Shown here: positions 10,882-22,513 of the stretch, piece by piece
Layout of the letters: the number at the start of each line of letters is the position of its first letter
Numbering within the stretch: position 1 is the stretch's first letter
Assembly (NCBI GenBank): GCA_027596075.1
Contig: JADGJC010000194.1
Span: 13,609-67,344, forward strand
DNA length: 53,736 bases
Origin: Rhizophlyctis rosea
Lineage: Eukaryota; Chytridiomycota; Chytridiomycetes; Rhizophlyctidales; Rhizophlyctidaceae
Direction of reading: 5' to 3'
Translations under genes and position numbers: made by a program
Notes under the pieces: generated by a model
Told to the model about the DNA's origin: nothing
The model's database searches: none
Seen by the model: only the letters and a program-made list of their open reading frames with translations

Positions 10882-13800
10882 TACAACTTCCCTCGCACCA
10901 GTGAGTGTTTGTTTGCGTATGACTCTTGGTGGAGTCCCGGCGGCTCTTTCCGCCTGTTGCAGTACATCCGGTTGTAACCCCTTGGACGAATTTAGTTGTC
11001 GTGGCTGCAAGAGCCCAGCTGATGATGATCTGCCGGCGTGGAACACTCTGAACACACCATGGACAATTCTAAGTGGTTCGTGAACAGGGTTGGAAGCTCG
11101 AAACCCTTTCACGAATGATGAAACTCAGTGTCGTGACGGCTCCTTCTCAAAATCTTGTTGATCCGTAATGTCCTGTACGTGAACCAAGAGCAGGGAGGGA
11201 CAGGGGACAGAAAATCACAGCTGATCACTATTCCATAAGTCCAACCAAATCTCCCTCCTCCACATATAGTCACTGTTTCCTACTTGTCGGAACATGCGCG
11301 GCTCTTACTGCCCATGAAATCAGTCCGGCGAGACCAGTTTGTCCTTTTTTTGCGTTGTTGTCGAGATCAGCAACCTGCGTGGTACGTCAAATGATGCTAC
11401 TTAGATCATGGAAACATTGAGCGGCCTTAAGCTTCCCTTCGATTTGAGTGAGAACGTGTGCCCCTGCCGATGTACCACATGAACCCCCATCGTTTCAATT
11501 GATCCCAAATCAAATTGCCAATTCTGCCAAGGCCGGGTGCGGACGGCCCAAGCCATCTACTTGTTCCGCCCTACTTTGATTACATCTCCCTTCCGGGCGC
11601 ACGGATTCTTCTTCCCCATCCAGTGCATGGTGACTGAATGTGCAGTAACATTGAGGCGACTTGTAAGGACATTTCGCAAGTAGGATATGACAAAAAAACG
11701 GTGAAGGCGTCGAGACAACACGGAAAGGGTGGTTTTGCGCATCGCACGCGATGTTACCCAATGTCATCCTCTTGGCGAGTATCGTGCACAGATCAACGTT
11801 TCATCATGAAATGGAATGGTAGCCAATCAATACGGTTGTGTACATGTTCGGCCAAGGACGTTTGATAAGCAAAAAGAAACAACCAGACAAAATATGACAG
11901 AATGGACGTCAACAATTTTTGTAAGTCTTTCTGTCTGTTCCGACCTTGCATGCGCACTTGTTGCATCTCTCCAGAAATTGCAAGCGGCACAATCTGTTGA
12001 CCTGCTTCAAATCCATGTGCAGTATTGCATACTCGCGCAAGTCACCCACCATCCAGTCCATCCCAGTCGGCTGGGCTCAGTGCGCCACTCCTTCGGTTGT
12101 TCTACTCTTTTTTTGTCCAGCGATTGCGTCGCTTCTCAAAAAGAGGGCTTTTGTGGATGTCAGCAATGACTTCGAAAGCTAAAACCCCAGCTTGAGTACA
12201 AAAAACGCATAAAAAGATGTCAAGTAAGCACAATGCGCCAATGGACGACTGCCACTCCGTCTAGTGGTAGGGCGCAATTTGCTTGTGCAAAAGTCCATAA
12301 ATGGGTCGGAATGAAAAGTCTGCCATTCACTGTTGTGCAAAATGCTCGGCATGAAGCATCCTTGGGAATCTCATCTGTTGATCCTTCGATCAGTGTTCCT
12401 GCGAGTTACGGAATCAAAGACCCACACCCCAACGATAATGATTTGGTCTTGGTGAACAGCACAATGTGAGCCCGTCGAGCAATACGTCTACACCATTGGA
12501 GAGCTGCCGCGACGTTCATGAAAAACGGATACGAAAATGGCATCGATCCAGCAAAAAATGGGCATGAATCAGGTTTTATTCAACTCCCACCGGACGTGAG
12601 ACTTGGCACAGTCAGATGTCCCACGACACTGCATCTTGACACCTCCATGACCTAGCCTCCAGGCATGGTTATGGCTGTCTCAGAATTCCCGATATTCCAT
12701 CTCATGATCATGGAGGGACATGTATGCCCAGGGTATGATATAAATCCAATCTAATGCCCTGTTCATCGTCACTACTGAATGTCTGGCACTTCTGGGGGGT
12801 CCCGCTTTCCTTTTTGTGCCTTCCGGCATAACTCAGACCGTTAGAAACATGGTTGCAACTCAATCCTTTCGGGCCGTGATCTCCTGCAAAGTTGGGCGCG
12901 GCACCAACACCAAGGCAAAGTGACTTGTTGCCAAGCAAGGAGTGCAACGATCAAGAAGTCGTCAATCACTACTTTCGCTTCTGTCGGAGTCTCAGCGGCG
13001 CCTTCCGCGAATAAGAGGAATTACCCGAAAGCACATTCATTTTCTTTTTCTTCTATCGTCGTCGGGTGCAAAGACAATCTTGCGATGCTGAGAGCGGAAT
13101 GGGTGGTGCCAAGTTCCATCGTTCCATCAATCATCCCTCCGAGTGTTTCCTTCCGTATACTCGGTTATATGAAAGGAAGTGAGCACAGGAAAACAAAGGG
13201 GCACAGTCGTGTTGAAAATGGGTGTCAAACCGAGAAAGCCTTCTGAGCATACATAAGTGTGGTCGGCAGCATGGAGTGCTCACCAGAAGAACCACAGGTA
13301 TGGAAAAACTTATCAACAAAAGGCAAATCGAGAGTTCTGAACGAATCATTTTCGATGTATTTGCTCTGAACGTCGACTTGCAGCAGCGACGCAAGGAAAT
13401 CGCTGCTTCCTTCCCTTGCCCATTGTGTCGTGGCATCTCCTCTGTATTTGCCCTTTGTTCCATTCGAAATGGTAGTGGAGGCAGTCATCCAAAAAGGGAA
13501 GAATATATGAAAAGTGCATGGACGAGGGCCCACCAACCATAAGACAGACCCATGATTGACGCACATGCTCCTTGTACATCACATCCAATTTGAATGAAAC
13601 CTGCTCCATGCGGCAATGCGACCCATACACAAAAAAGAGGACAACGGAACAATCACACGACACCGCCCGAACACGACGGGCTATAATCTTTCAGACGTGA
13701 TACGCAAATATCTTACCACTCCTTCAACGTCATGCGCTACTCGGCAAACCTGTTCCAAGAAACTCATGCCACCCTAACGCCAAGCAAAAAGGGATATCTG

Positions 13801-14028
13801 CCTGAACCTTAGACAGTTGATGTGCCCAGCGCCCGCGGCGACAACATCATTGTCATGATCGACATTCAACTTGACCACAACTCCACCCCACCCCGTCCCT
13901 CTTATCCAAACACCATCACTCTCAAATCACCGACCAAACTGGTACCATATTACAGTAACAACCAACACGACCATTCCACACATAGTACAAACCGCACCAA
14001 GATCAATCCCCTTCCAAATGCACTTCCC
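10882..14028. other. Gene-poor stretch with coding-like scraps
   Basis: No gene could be assembled. Minus-strand fragments near 11570-11740 and 13280-13480 read as plausible peptide (for example DFLASLLQVDVQSKYIENDS), but flanking exons, a family match and the C-to-G synonymous skew are missing. Relics of genes or of an unrecognised transposon are possible. Confidence 0.3.
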
Positions 14029-16051
14029 CTACCCAGCAACACCCAACCCACCCTGCGCCCTAATCTTCTTAATCAACGCCCTCCGCATAAACTGATCCCT
14101 CGCCAACGTTCTCACATGCTGCGGGATATAGAAGGACAATAAAAGATCAGTATGGTGAATCGTGAATCCTCATTCCACATTCCCTGTAGTCGATAACCAC
14201 CCACCCCTCCAAAAGCGTAAAACCCACAAAACCTCCAAACCACCCCAAAAAAAACCCACCTTCATAAAAACCTGCAACCCAATAACCTCCCTACTCAACG
14301 CATTACTCAAACAGTAAACCGCATCATCAATCGCATACTCATCCGCCACAACCTCAAAAACCTGTACACCACCCACTCCCCTCCCCAAAACAACATCATC
14401 AGGATTCACTTCCCCCATCCCCTTCAACTCCTCCACCACCCCCTCAATCTCCTTATTCTTCTCCTCTAATATAGCGGAGTTTGTAGAGATGCGTTGTTGT
14501 TCGTCCGCGAGTTTAGAGAGAAGGTGGGAGAGTTGTCCCTCGCCTTCGACGAGTTCGCGATTAACGACGAGAAGACGCTCGATTTCCGCAGTGAGTTGGA
14601 GTTTGGTTTGGTGTTCTTTTTCGCGGAGTTTTTGCGCTAGGGCGGATTTGAGGGTGTTTAGGCGGGCGAGTTTGGGGTCTACGGGTTGTGGTGGGGGTTG
14701 GGGTGTGTTGTTGTGGTGCGATGGGGAGCCTACTCCGTATGCGGAGTTAGAAGATGATGAGGGTACGCCTGGTTTAGCTGGAATGGGAGGTGGCGGTGGA
14801 GAAGATGTTTGCTGTTGTCGCTGTTGTTGCTGTTGGGAGGGACTGATGGGTCGTTGTTGTTGCTGTTGTTGGTGTGGTTGTAGGCTCATTCGATTTGAGT
14901 GGAGGGGATTTGGTGGGATGGGAGGTGGTTGGGTGCTAGGATTTTGTGATGGTGTGCTGGCGGAATATGCTGGTAGAGAATTGTAACTGGGTGGTGAGGT
15001 GAGGTTCGGGTTCGATGGGTATTGGTATTGTGAGGGACCTGTCGGTGATGTGGAAGTGGTTGATGTGGCGGGTTTCGTGTATACGGGTGGTTCGGCAGTG
15101 AAGATCTCTTGGAGGATGGTCATGAAGTGGGATAAGGTTGAGTCCTGTGACACACGCAGTTTAGTTTCTCTCAAAGTGATCCGTAATCTGAAGCATTATC
15201 CACTATTCGTTAAGCCATTCCCTCATCGTGCTGCAAACACTTCGGATCAATTCAGTGCCCCTTGGACAAATTCCTCAAATCAACCGGTAATGTTGTAGCA
15301 GCGCGATACATATGCCCCTTCGAACTTCTCATTCCCAATGAGCTCCAGAGACCCTGCCAACTCCTTCCAGCTTCCTATGCACACATCCACAATCATGCCA
15401 AACCGCCATAGATCGCCGTGATCGTTTGGGCCTTCGTTTCATCCAGTACCTCGCACCAAGCGTAAACCATCTCACGCCGCACACAAGAATGGTCAGACCA
15501 ACAAGCTCTTTAGTGCCGCAACTCACCTCCCATCTCGTATGCCAATACGCCAAATATGGATGATAGACCTTCCCGCTCAAATCCACATGTCGCGATGCTC
15601 TAACTACCATGCTGCTTGTTGGAGTAACGAACACGATAGGCGGTTGATGCGGGTAAGAAGTTGGAACCCATGTGGCTATGGGGATGTTGTAGGTTACATT
15701 GCGAAACTTGATGGGAATGGTACCGTGCAGGCAAAGGAGAACCAGAGTTTGACCGGTTTCATAGGCTGGAAGGAAGTTGAAGTGAGGTGAGTTATAAGGC
15801 GCGGCAGCAGCAATTACTCTGGAGTTGCACGCACTATATGTGTCGGTTTTGGGGGTCAGGCCGTTGTAGGATTGGAGCACTGCGTCGGCGTCGCGGTACA
15901 CTCGGTCGGGGTTTTGATACTATGGAAGGTGAAAACATCATCTTCAATGCCTGCCCACCTAGAGCCAAGCAAGACAACGGTGAACTGTCAGCGGACTTAC
16001 AGGTTGCAAAACACCTCTTAGCCATTCTCGAGTGGAATCTAGTGTTGCCAT
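14029..16051 (-). CDS. VPS23: ESCRT-I subunit TSG101/Vps23
   Basis: Five exons (16001-16051, 15835-15919, 15527-15765, 14260-15144, 14029-14118) splice into 449 residues; introns are 81, 69, 382 and 141 nt. Residues 1-150 form a UEV (catalytically dead E2) domain: GTIPIKFRNVTYNIPIATW, then YPHQPPIVFVTPTSSM, HVDLSGKVYHPYLAYWH and FTAEPPVYTKP are near-consensus. A Pro/Gln/Ser-rich linker (about 150-284) with polyglutamine runs follows, then a coiled coil (about 285-370) and the C-terminal steadiness box (about 375-449) with DEYAIDDAVYCLSNAL and FMKHVRTLARDQFMRRAL. The family binds ubiquitinated cargo and Vps28/Vps37 in ESCRT-I on endosomes. Every splice junction keeps the frame and falls inside conserved sequence, so the model is firm. 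The first exon codes for only 17 residues. The 382-nt third intron is unusually long for this window. Confidence 0.96.
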
Positions 16052-19000
16052 CTCCCACTGTACGTGATTTCGAGCTGCCAATTGAGTTACAGCAATCCAG
16101 TTACCAGGTCGAGTGTTTCGGACTGGAAACGCGTGAAAGAAAACTTGCCGAGATGTCTGAATCGGGCAAGTCAGATAAGAACAGCAACTCCCAAGACTTT
16201 GACAATCAGTATTGATATGTACTGTGTTGTATGCGGTGTGTAGTTGGCGCTACCTTTCCGTTCGCATGAGGTGTGGGAAAGTCAGAAGCACAAGATGCGG
16301 GACTGCCAGTGAAAGAATTGGGAGAGAAAGAGAGTTCAAGTAGGTAGCTCACACAGCAAATGACTGACATGACGGCCAAGGCTCACGGCAGCGACCAGCC
16401 TGGACAAGTCACGTGGCAGTGATCGCGTTACTGATAGGGTCCTTTGGAGTGGAAGGTCGAACACAGCTCAGAGCCATCATATACTACTCAACATTGGCAT
16501 CCCTAATCTGCACAAGATACAATGTATCGTGCTCAATAAAAGCTTGCACCGCGGCCAGTGCGGCCTTCGCAGAATGTCCACTTTGCAATCTTTGGTCCAA
16601 TCCTTTTTGTAGAGGCAGCCTGCATTCTTTGTTTCCAAATAGACCCGTGCGCAGCGGCTATAGATCCGTCGGCATGAGATGCTTCACAAGAGTCCAAACG
16701 TCACAGAAGGCAAAATTGATTCTTGAAGTCTCCAACGCTACTGCTTGAAGTATCATCCACAATACATTCCATGCGGATCTGCCCAATCTGAAAACCAACT
16801 GGCGGTCCAAAGACGTTCTTCAATCGACTGACACTACTGAAAGACCAGCCGGTATCCCCTTCGTCCTAAGAGCATACCAATTTACCAAATTCTTTACTCC
16901 GCATAGGTATCGACAACAGCTCTACGATGAACGATTCATGGCACTCATTGTGTCGGTCAGCGTCCTGGACGCCCTACTGACGTGTACTTATTTGTTCCAG
17001 AAACCATATTCAATTACACATGGTAGAGAAAAGCCAAAAATCAACCTTTTCGCGATTCAACTACCTCGGTCACAAGTTGACTCGAGACTGCTCATTGGTC
17101 ATCATGCTCTGCGTCCTAGCGCAAATTTTGACATTGTCTAGTAGCTTGTGCACTTTTGATCACGATGGAGTGAGTTGTCGTCTCGGTACTTAGTTCGGTG
17201 GAGCATTCCACTTGACAACAAAAAGATAAAACTCACCAACAAAAACAAATTACATAGATCAGACGCAGAAGTCTGATTGCAATTTGGGAAAGGACCCACT
17301 GGTCCCACTGGTAAACGTCGGCCTATTCTGAGTTCCACGGGACCATGTGGATCAATTACCAAGTCGGACCGGGATCAGCGTGCGTCGGTTGGCAGCAATA
17401 CATTGACCAGTCCCAACCCAGATGCGGTCAAAGCACACTCGTGAAAAACTATTCGCCCTCTCTTTTTCGGCAAACGAAGATCTGCATCTCGTTGACATAC
17501 ATCTGATGTGGTCCTTCAGCTGCCGCGGATCTCTGTATCGGCAAACATTATGTCTCCATCTTTTCTAAACGCTGACGGCTGGGACTCTTCTTGTACACCT
17601 AGCCAAACAAGGACGGTGCTATCAGAGTATGTCTGCTTTGCAACTCACAGCGTTGATCCATGTGAACTGACCAGCTGGCCCTCAAATCACGGTTCATGCT
17701 TGACGGCAACTACGGCATCATTCTTCATCCAAATCTCCGCGAAGCACTGTTTGCCCTCTCATCAGCACCACCACCTCGATATAACTCCACAGCCCCCCTG
17801 ATGTGGTTTGATGTATCGCAAATTGAACCACCAGTCCATCTCAGTCTGTTCGGTTGACAAGGACAAAAATGAAGCGTCGACCAACGGAATTCGGATGAAT
17901 TGTTCAACTGGTATGCGTTCAGCGTCATTGGGACCGCATCACAAACGGCATGACCATTCGTGGCTGGCAAACACATGTTGTCAACAGATTGGATGCACAT
18001 GCTTAGCTGTATTGTAGTGTGCACATCCAACACCATCTCGTGAAAGGCTGTGCTATGCGAAGTCGCCCATAACAAGCAACCGGGAACGTTGAATGTCCAT
18101 ATAGACTTCTCTGCCTTTTTGCTTTCCTGCTATTCCTGAAGTGGTACGTAACTCCTTCAGAGAGTATACAAAAAGCGAATGACAGTTACTACAGTTGGGT
18201 TAATGGCTTGCCGAAAGCTCTTCACGTTGTGACCTTCGGCCACGTCCGATGAGCATGTAGTTCACAAGCGGCCAGTAGCCAGATGTGTCAGGTATGCTGT
18301 GACGGGGGTGTGATGCCTTCCGTTTGGATATGATGTTGATTCAGATAAGTGGGAAAAAAGTGAAGGAGGGCACAGTTGAACATGAGCTTTAAATTTTGAT
18401 TCCCAAAACTCGTGTGATACACTATCACATGAACGAAACGTGCTACTAGGGGTTACGGCGTACAGAAAGTAAACGACCACTGCTAACGGGACGGGAGCTA
18501 CTGAAGCATCAGATGCGAAAAGCAATAGCGAGTCAAAATGGACGCCGCCATGACAACGGATTCCACGCGTCATCATCGCAGCGACAGATAGTGTTGCTAC
18601 AATCCGGGGATTGGTTTTGCTCCTCGAAGCGTTTTCTCGATGGACGCTGGCTTTGGGATGCACTGGACATACGTAACTTGTTTTTGAGCATAAACCAGAT
18701 GGAGCCGTCGTCACATCTTGAAAAGACCATGCCTTTTTGAAGCACGCCTTGAAGTTTGTACAACTGCGAAGTATTCCACTTCAGTTTTGAGTCGTCAACT
18801 AAATGGATGGAAAGTACTGGGAGTGTTCGCGGATGGGCAGCGATTAGATGTTCCGTCTCATGTCGCAACCTCATTTCCATCACGCACTCCGGTTCGGTGC
18901 ACGCCGTCCGCCATGCATTTGTTGCTTTTGATGCGCATTCCATTCCTTTTCGCACCCAAGTCGTTCAAGTCCGTTTAGTGGGGTCTCCAATTACGAAATT

Positions 19001-19888
19001 GTCGTTTGGGAGCATGTATCTCTTCTAATCGTAGATGTATACTTATGCGCTCGTCATTATCCGGAGGTTGCAAGATCTCATGCGCTGTGGATAGTACCCC
19101 ATCTGCGCCTTCAATGGCTCTCTCGTTTGCTTTTTTGGCTGTTCGACATGGTGTGACCTGTGATATAGAGGGATCATCATGGTGAAGCCATTCCTGCCCG
19201 CCTGCCCGCTGCACCTGGCCGTAGCAAGTGAGAGTTGAGAACGATGCAAAAATAGAAGAGCAAGTGGACAATGTCAATATTCGACGTCATGCAAGTCATG
19301 CAAGTCATGCATTAGTTGCAATACATTGATTACATTTGTGAAATACTTTGAATTCCACTTGTCAGGCAGCTGAGAAACGCGTGAGTTATTTGCTTCACGC
19401 ACAGTCTGAGGAATGAAGACCAAATGGTGAAAGAAAATGCAAACAATTCAAACACTGTAGCGACGAGGAGAATCCCGTTCAGGATGCCAGCACTACAACA
19501 AACCTCAGGCAGATGTGAGGGACGAGTGGGACGCTGTTCAAGGAGTGGCTGGTGCCGCCGCTTAGTGCTCGGACATCGATGTTCTCCCAAACTTCCCAAG
19601 TTGAGTGAGACGATTGTGATGAGTCAAGTTGCATAGTACGGAAAAGACAATCCAAGAGAGTATCATACTATTTGAAGGGGCGGAGCATGTGAGACAAAGA
19701 GTATTGCAAACAAGCTTCAGGACAAGGGCGCAATCCGTTGAGGTCTTTGGGCTTAATTATGATGACGAGGAGTCAAATTGAGTCAATCCCGTACAAGCAA
19801 GTGGCGACTGCCGAAGCCTCCACATTCAGACGCATAGGTCCTTTGCCAGGCTGCCATTTCGCTACCAAACTCCATCTCGTTTCACTGC
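16052..19888. other. Gene-poor stretch with coding-like scraps
   Basis: Nothing complete was recognised. Minus-strand pieces such as SGHSAKAALAAVQAFIEHDT (about 16590-16530) and a region at 18075-17725 look like peptide but do not connect into a gene. A short direct repeat, GCAAGTCAT repeated about three times, lies near 19288-19312. Confidence 0.3.
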
Positions 19889-19895
19889 TATATAA
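19889..19895 (+). promoter_or_regulatory. TATA-like box (TATATAA)
   Basis: TATATAA lies about 115 nt upstream of the ATG at 20009, with a pyrimidine-rich leader (TTCTTTTCCTCGCTCC) in between, a typical fungal promoter layout. Confidence 0.4.
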
Positions 19896-20008
19896 CCATC
19901 AGTGACAATTGAAGTGGATTCCGCTGCAATCATTTGGGTCTTCATTCTTTTCCTCGCTCCAACCCTTCCTCTTCATCCCAAAACAATAGAACCGCCCCTT
20001 CCGCCACC

Positions 20009-20170
20009 ATGAAGAGCAAGGTGAACAGCAACGGGACAGAAAAAGAGAATTCGGGGCCCCGCAGGATGTTTGAAGAGCAAGTACAGCTTTTGGTTGTCCT
20101 GGCGATGCACGGCGACACGAACGACAGACTGTACCTCGTTTACACTGTATTCATCCGGAATCACTTATGA
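20009..20170 (+). CDS. Possible micro-gene, 53-residue protein of unknown function
   Basis: The ORF starts at an ATG in strong context (GCCACCATGAAG), about 115 nt downstream of a TATATAA box and a pyrimidine-rich leader, and is followed by AATAAA at 20206. The peptide is basic at its N-terminus (MKSKVNSNGTEKENSGPRR) with a more hydrophobic C-terminal half. No family was recognised. It could equally be the first exon of a decayed gene. The support is the assembly of signals rather than the protein itself. Confidence 0.3.
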   Translation: MKSKVNSNGTEKENSGPRRMFEEQVQLLVVLAMHGDTNDRLYLVYTVFIRNHL

Positions 20171-20205
20171 CGGGTTTGTCCTAGAAGCATCCCAGACACA
20201 TCACC

Positions 20206-20211
20206 AATAAA
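20206..20211 (+). terminator. AATAAA polyadenylation-type signal
   Basis: AATAAA lies 36 nt after the stop codon of the 53-residue ORF. Confidence 0.35.
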
Positions 20212-21382
20212 GCCATGCTCAAGTAGGAATCTCCTGCTTTGATGCACGGAGTGGTTTTACATTCAGTGCTACCCAGGATTACGGGCTTCGTACTCCATGC
20301 TCACGTTCCAAGTCAAGGAATTTGGGTTTAAAGTGCAGAATAACAGACCACACGCAAGTCCCATAGCTGTTGGCAAATCATCGTGACATCTGCGCCTTCC
20401 ACGTTTTAGCAGTAGAGGATGAAAACTTCGCCTGAACTTGCAATCAGGTGAGGAATACGGTTGCAGGCATCAGCCGTGCGACGTAGCTTTTCCCCTTTTC
20501 CGTTAGTCTCTGCATTAGTCTGCCGGGAGCTTAAAGGTGATCGCCGTCAACGTCATCTCATCTCAGTGAAAGATCACTTGAAATCCCATTCTCGCCACAT
20601 GAATCACAAATGCGACCCCAAATTGGTGCTAACGTCCTTGAGGCTCACTCTATCTGATGTTAAATAGATGGTGGTGTGTATCAATATTGTCAGCATACGA
20701 GATATGCCTCTTTTTTGCGATCTGTCGGTGACACTCGTCAAATCGAACCTAGAAGGCAAGGTCACACCATCTTAGCAGTAGTACCCTCCTTATTGAAGCT
20801 TTGGTCAAGCAAAAAGCAAATCAACAGATTCGCGACAAATTGAAGTGCGCGGACCGAGCAGCATACACCACTCCACACAACGGTTCATCTCAAAGTTCAT
20901 CCTCCTTTCCCAGTTGCAACATTGACATTCAAGGACGCGGCTTTAACAAAATAAAGGTGACCGTTCCAAAAAGAAAAGGAGACAGGTGGGGCAACATATA
21001 CGCAAAGCAAATTAAAGAAGGCGAATGACGGAGCATTATGCAATCATGGAAACACTCTCTACACCACTCCTACATACAATGGGACCCATCCCATCATCCA
21101 TGTCGTCAATCACCTAATTCACTGGCACATCCGTCCAGCACATGCACCCAAGCGATGTCTCAACCCTTTATGCTCACCCCACAACCACCACGCCCTTTGA
21201 GAAATACAAAGCACTTTCCTTTAGCCTTCATGCCACTCCTGGCAAACCAGGTGAACCAAAAAACAAGCTCAATCCCTACCTTCTATCAGAAGCCTATGCA
21301 AAGTAGCAACTCCATTGCGTTCCGAAGAGAACCGCTGATACATCTGATCCGGATCCACAATCACCCATCAGAGTCAACATGT
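20212..21382. other. No gene recognised
   Basis: Only short overlapping open frames were seen. The region between 21040 and 21380 may contain the eroded 3' part (RING-coding end) of the adjoining pseudogene, but no RING cysteines could be read. Confidence 0.35.
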
Positions 21383-21993
21383 TCAACCCTGCCGTCGACG
21401 GTATCGCTTAGTGCCGTAATATCTATATTGGCACTTTCTGAATCCGCACTGAATCGGGGTGAACGGTTCGTTACATTCAGGACACTTGCAGTTGGAACGG
21501 TCGTGGAGGAAGTCGAATGATTGAAATGATCGTTGGTAAATGACCTGTTTGGTGTGCAAAGGGGAAGTGATCAGCAAATACCAACGGCGACCATAAACAC
21601 CAAATTCCGCAATAAAGACACCGAAAACTTACCAATTCGTGATTACGACCTGCTTGGTTTGACCTTTATAGGCATCGGTCCAATAACCACGCGACCCCAC
21701 CAGGGAACGTCGGACTCGTTGTAAACGTCGAAATAATCGACAGATTGACGGTCTTTTGCGACTTTTGCGGCAATGCGAGTGGGGACGACTAGGTCAACGG
21801 TGCTTTTGTTTCAATCTAGGAGGAAGGGTGTGGTGTCGGCGGGTGCGTTTTGGGCGAGACGGACGCGTAGGAGGGATTTGGTAATATGGTCGATGGTTTC
21901 GGCGCCAGTGTGGGTTGGTACTTGAATCTCAAGGGGCTCTTTTTTGACGGTATCCCATGGTAGATTCACAAAGATCACTGTGATAGTTTTCAT
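21383..21993 (-). pseudogene. Broken paralogue of the ubiquitin-RING fusion gene
   Basis: The copy starts with MKTITVIFVNLPWDTV (ATG at 21993), aligning with [16 protein letters not shown] of the intact neighbour. It then has one in-frame TGA exactly where the intact gene has a threonine codon (after LAQNAP..FLLD), and resumes as VDLVVPTRIAAKVAKDRQSV and DYFDVYNESDVPWWGR. The sequence breaks off at the first residues of the ubiquitin domain (PIKVK) and jumps, in another frame, to the intron donor (GAATTG followed by GTAAGT). The intron acceptor and next exon (VIYQRSFQSFDFL, CKCPECNEPF, CQYRYYG) are kept, and the RING half is missing. So the ubiquitin domain, the intron-proximal Cys segment and the RING are gone. 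It lies in tandem, same strand, about 0.5 kb downstream of the intact gene, implying gene duplication followed by decay. Confidence 0.85.
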
Positions 21994-22513
21994 GTTGGAG
22001 GTCGGTGGAGGTTGTGGAAAGTACAGGCAGACACGGTGGTTCCTCATGTAATCAAAGGTCTTGCACTTTTTGCGGTGCGAGGGGATGATGGGTGCCGTCT
22101 GTTGTGCCAAATTTATAGACTTTGAGTGTGCCTTCCCAAAAAGAGCAAAATCATCAAAGCTCCGCGGTTGATCAGAAACATACAGGCTTCTCCTTGCGTC
22201 TCCTCAGCGCCCGCAACACTATAAAGAGAATAATGGATGCATGTCAATCTGTGAATGATGACTAGTCAGGACTCTATCGAACAGGTAGATTCGGTGCGAT
22301 CCGCCGTGAGTTCGATTCATGTACATTCTATGGTCCGTGAAGTCATTTGAATTACTTGCAGATCCAAAGCGGTCGCGCTTGCGGCACTTAACACATGCGA
22401 CGACACACTGCAACTCGCACACGCAAATAGTATGTAAGTCTGACCGACCCCTTTCGAAAGTTGCCGCCACATGCGATGAAACCACCAGCATTGATGTAAG
22501 TACAGTATTCTGG
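21994..22513. other. Spacer between tandem paralogues
   Basis: This holds the 5' flank of the pseudogene and the 3' flank of the intact gene. No separate gene is seen. Confidence 0.4.

Noticed and set aside
14170..15174. TSG101 C-terminus as a simple open frame ending ..GGWLSTTGNVE
   Set aside because: The frame runs into an intron after FMK; splicing to HVRTLARDQFMRRAL restores the conserved steadiness-box end.
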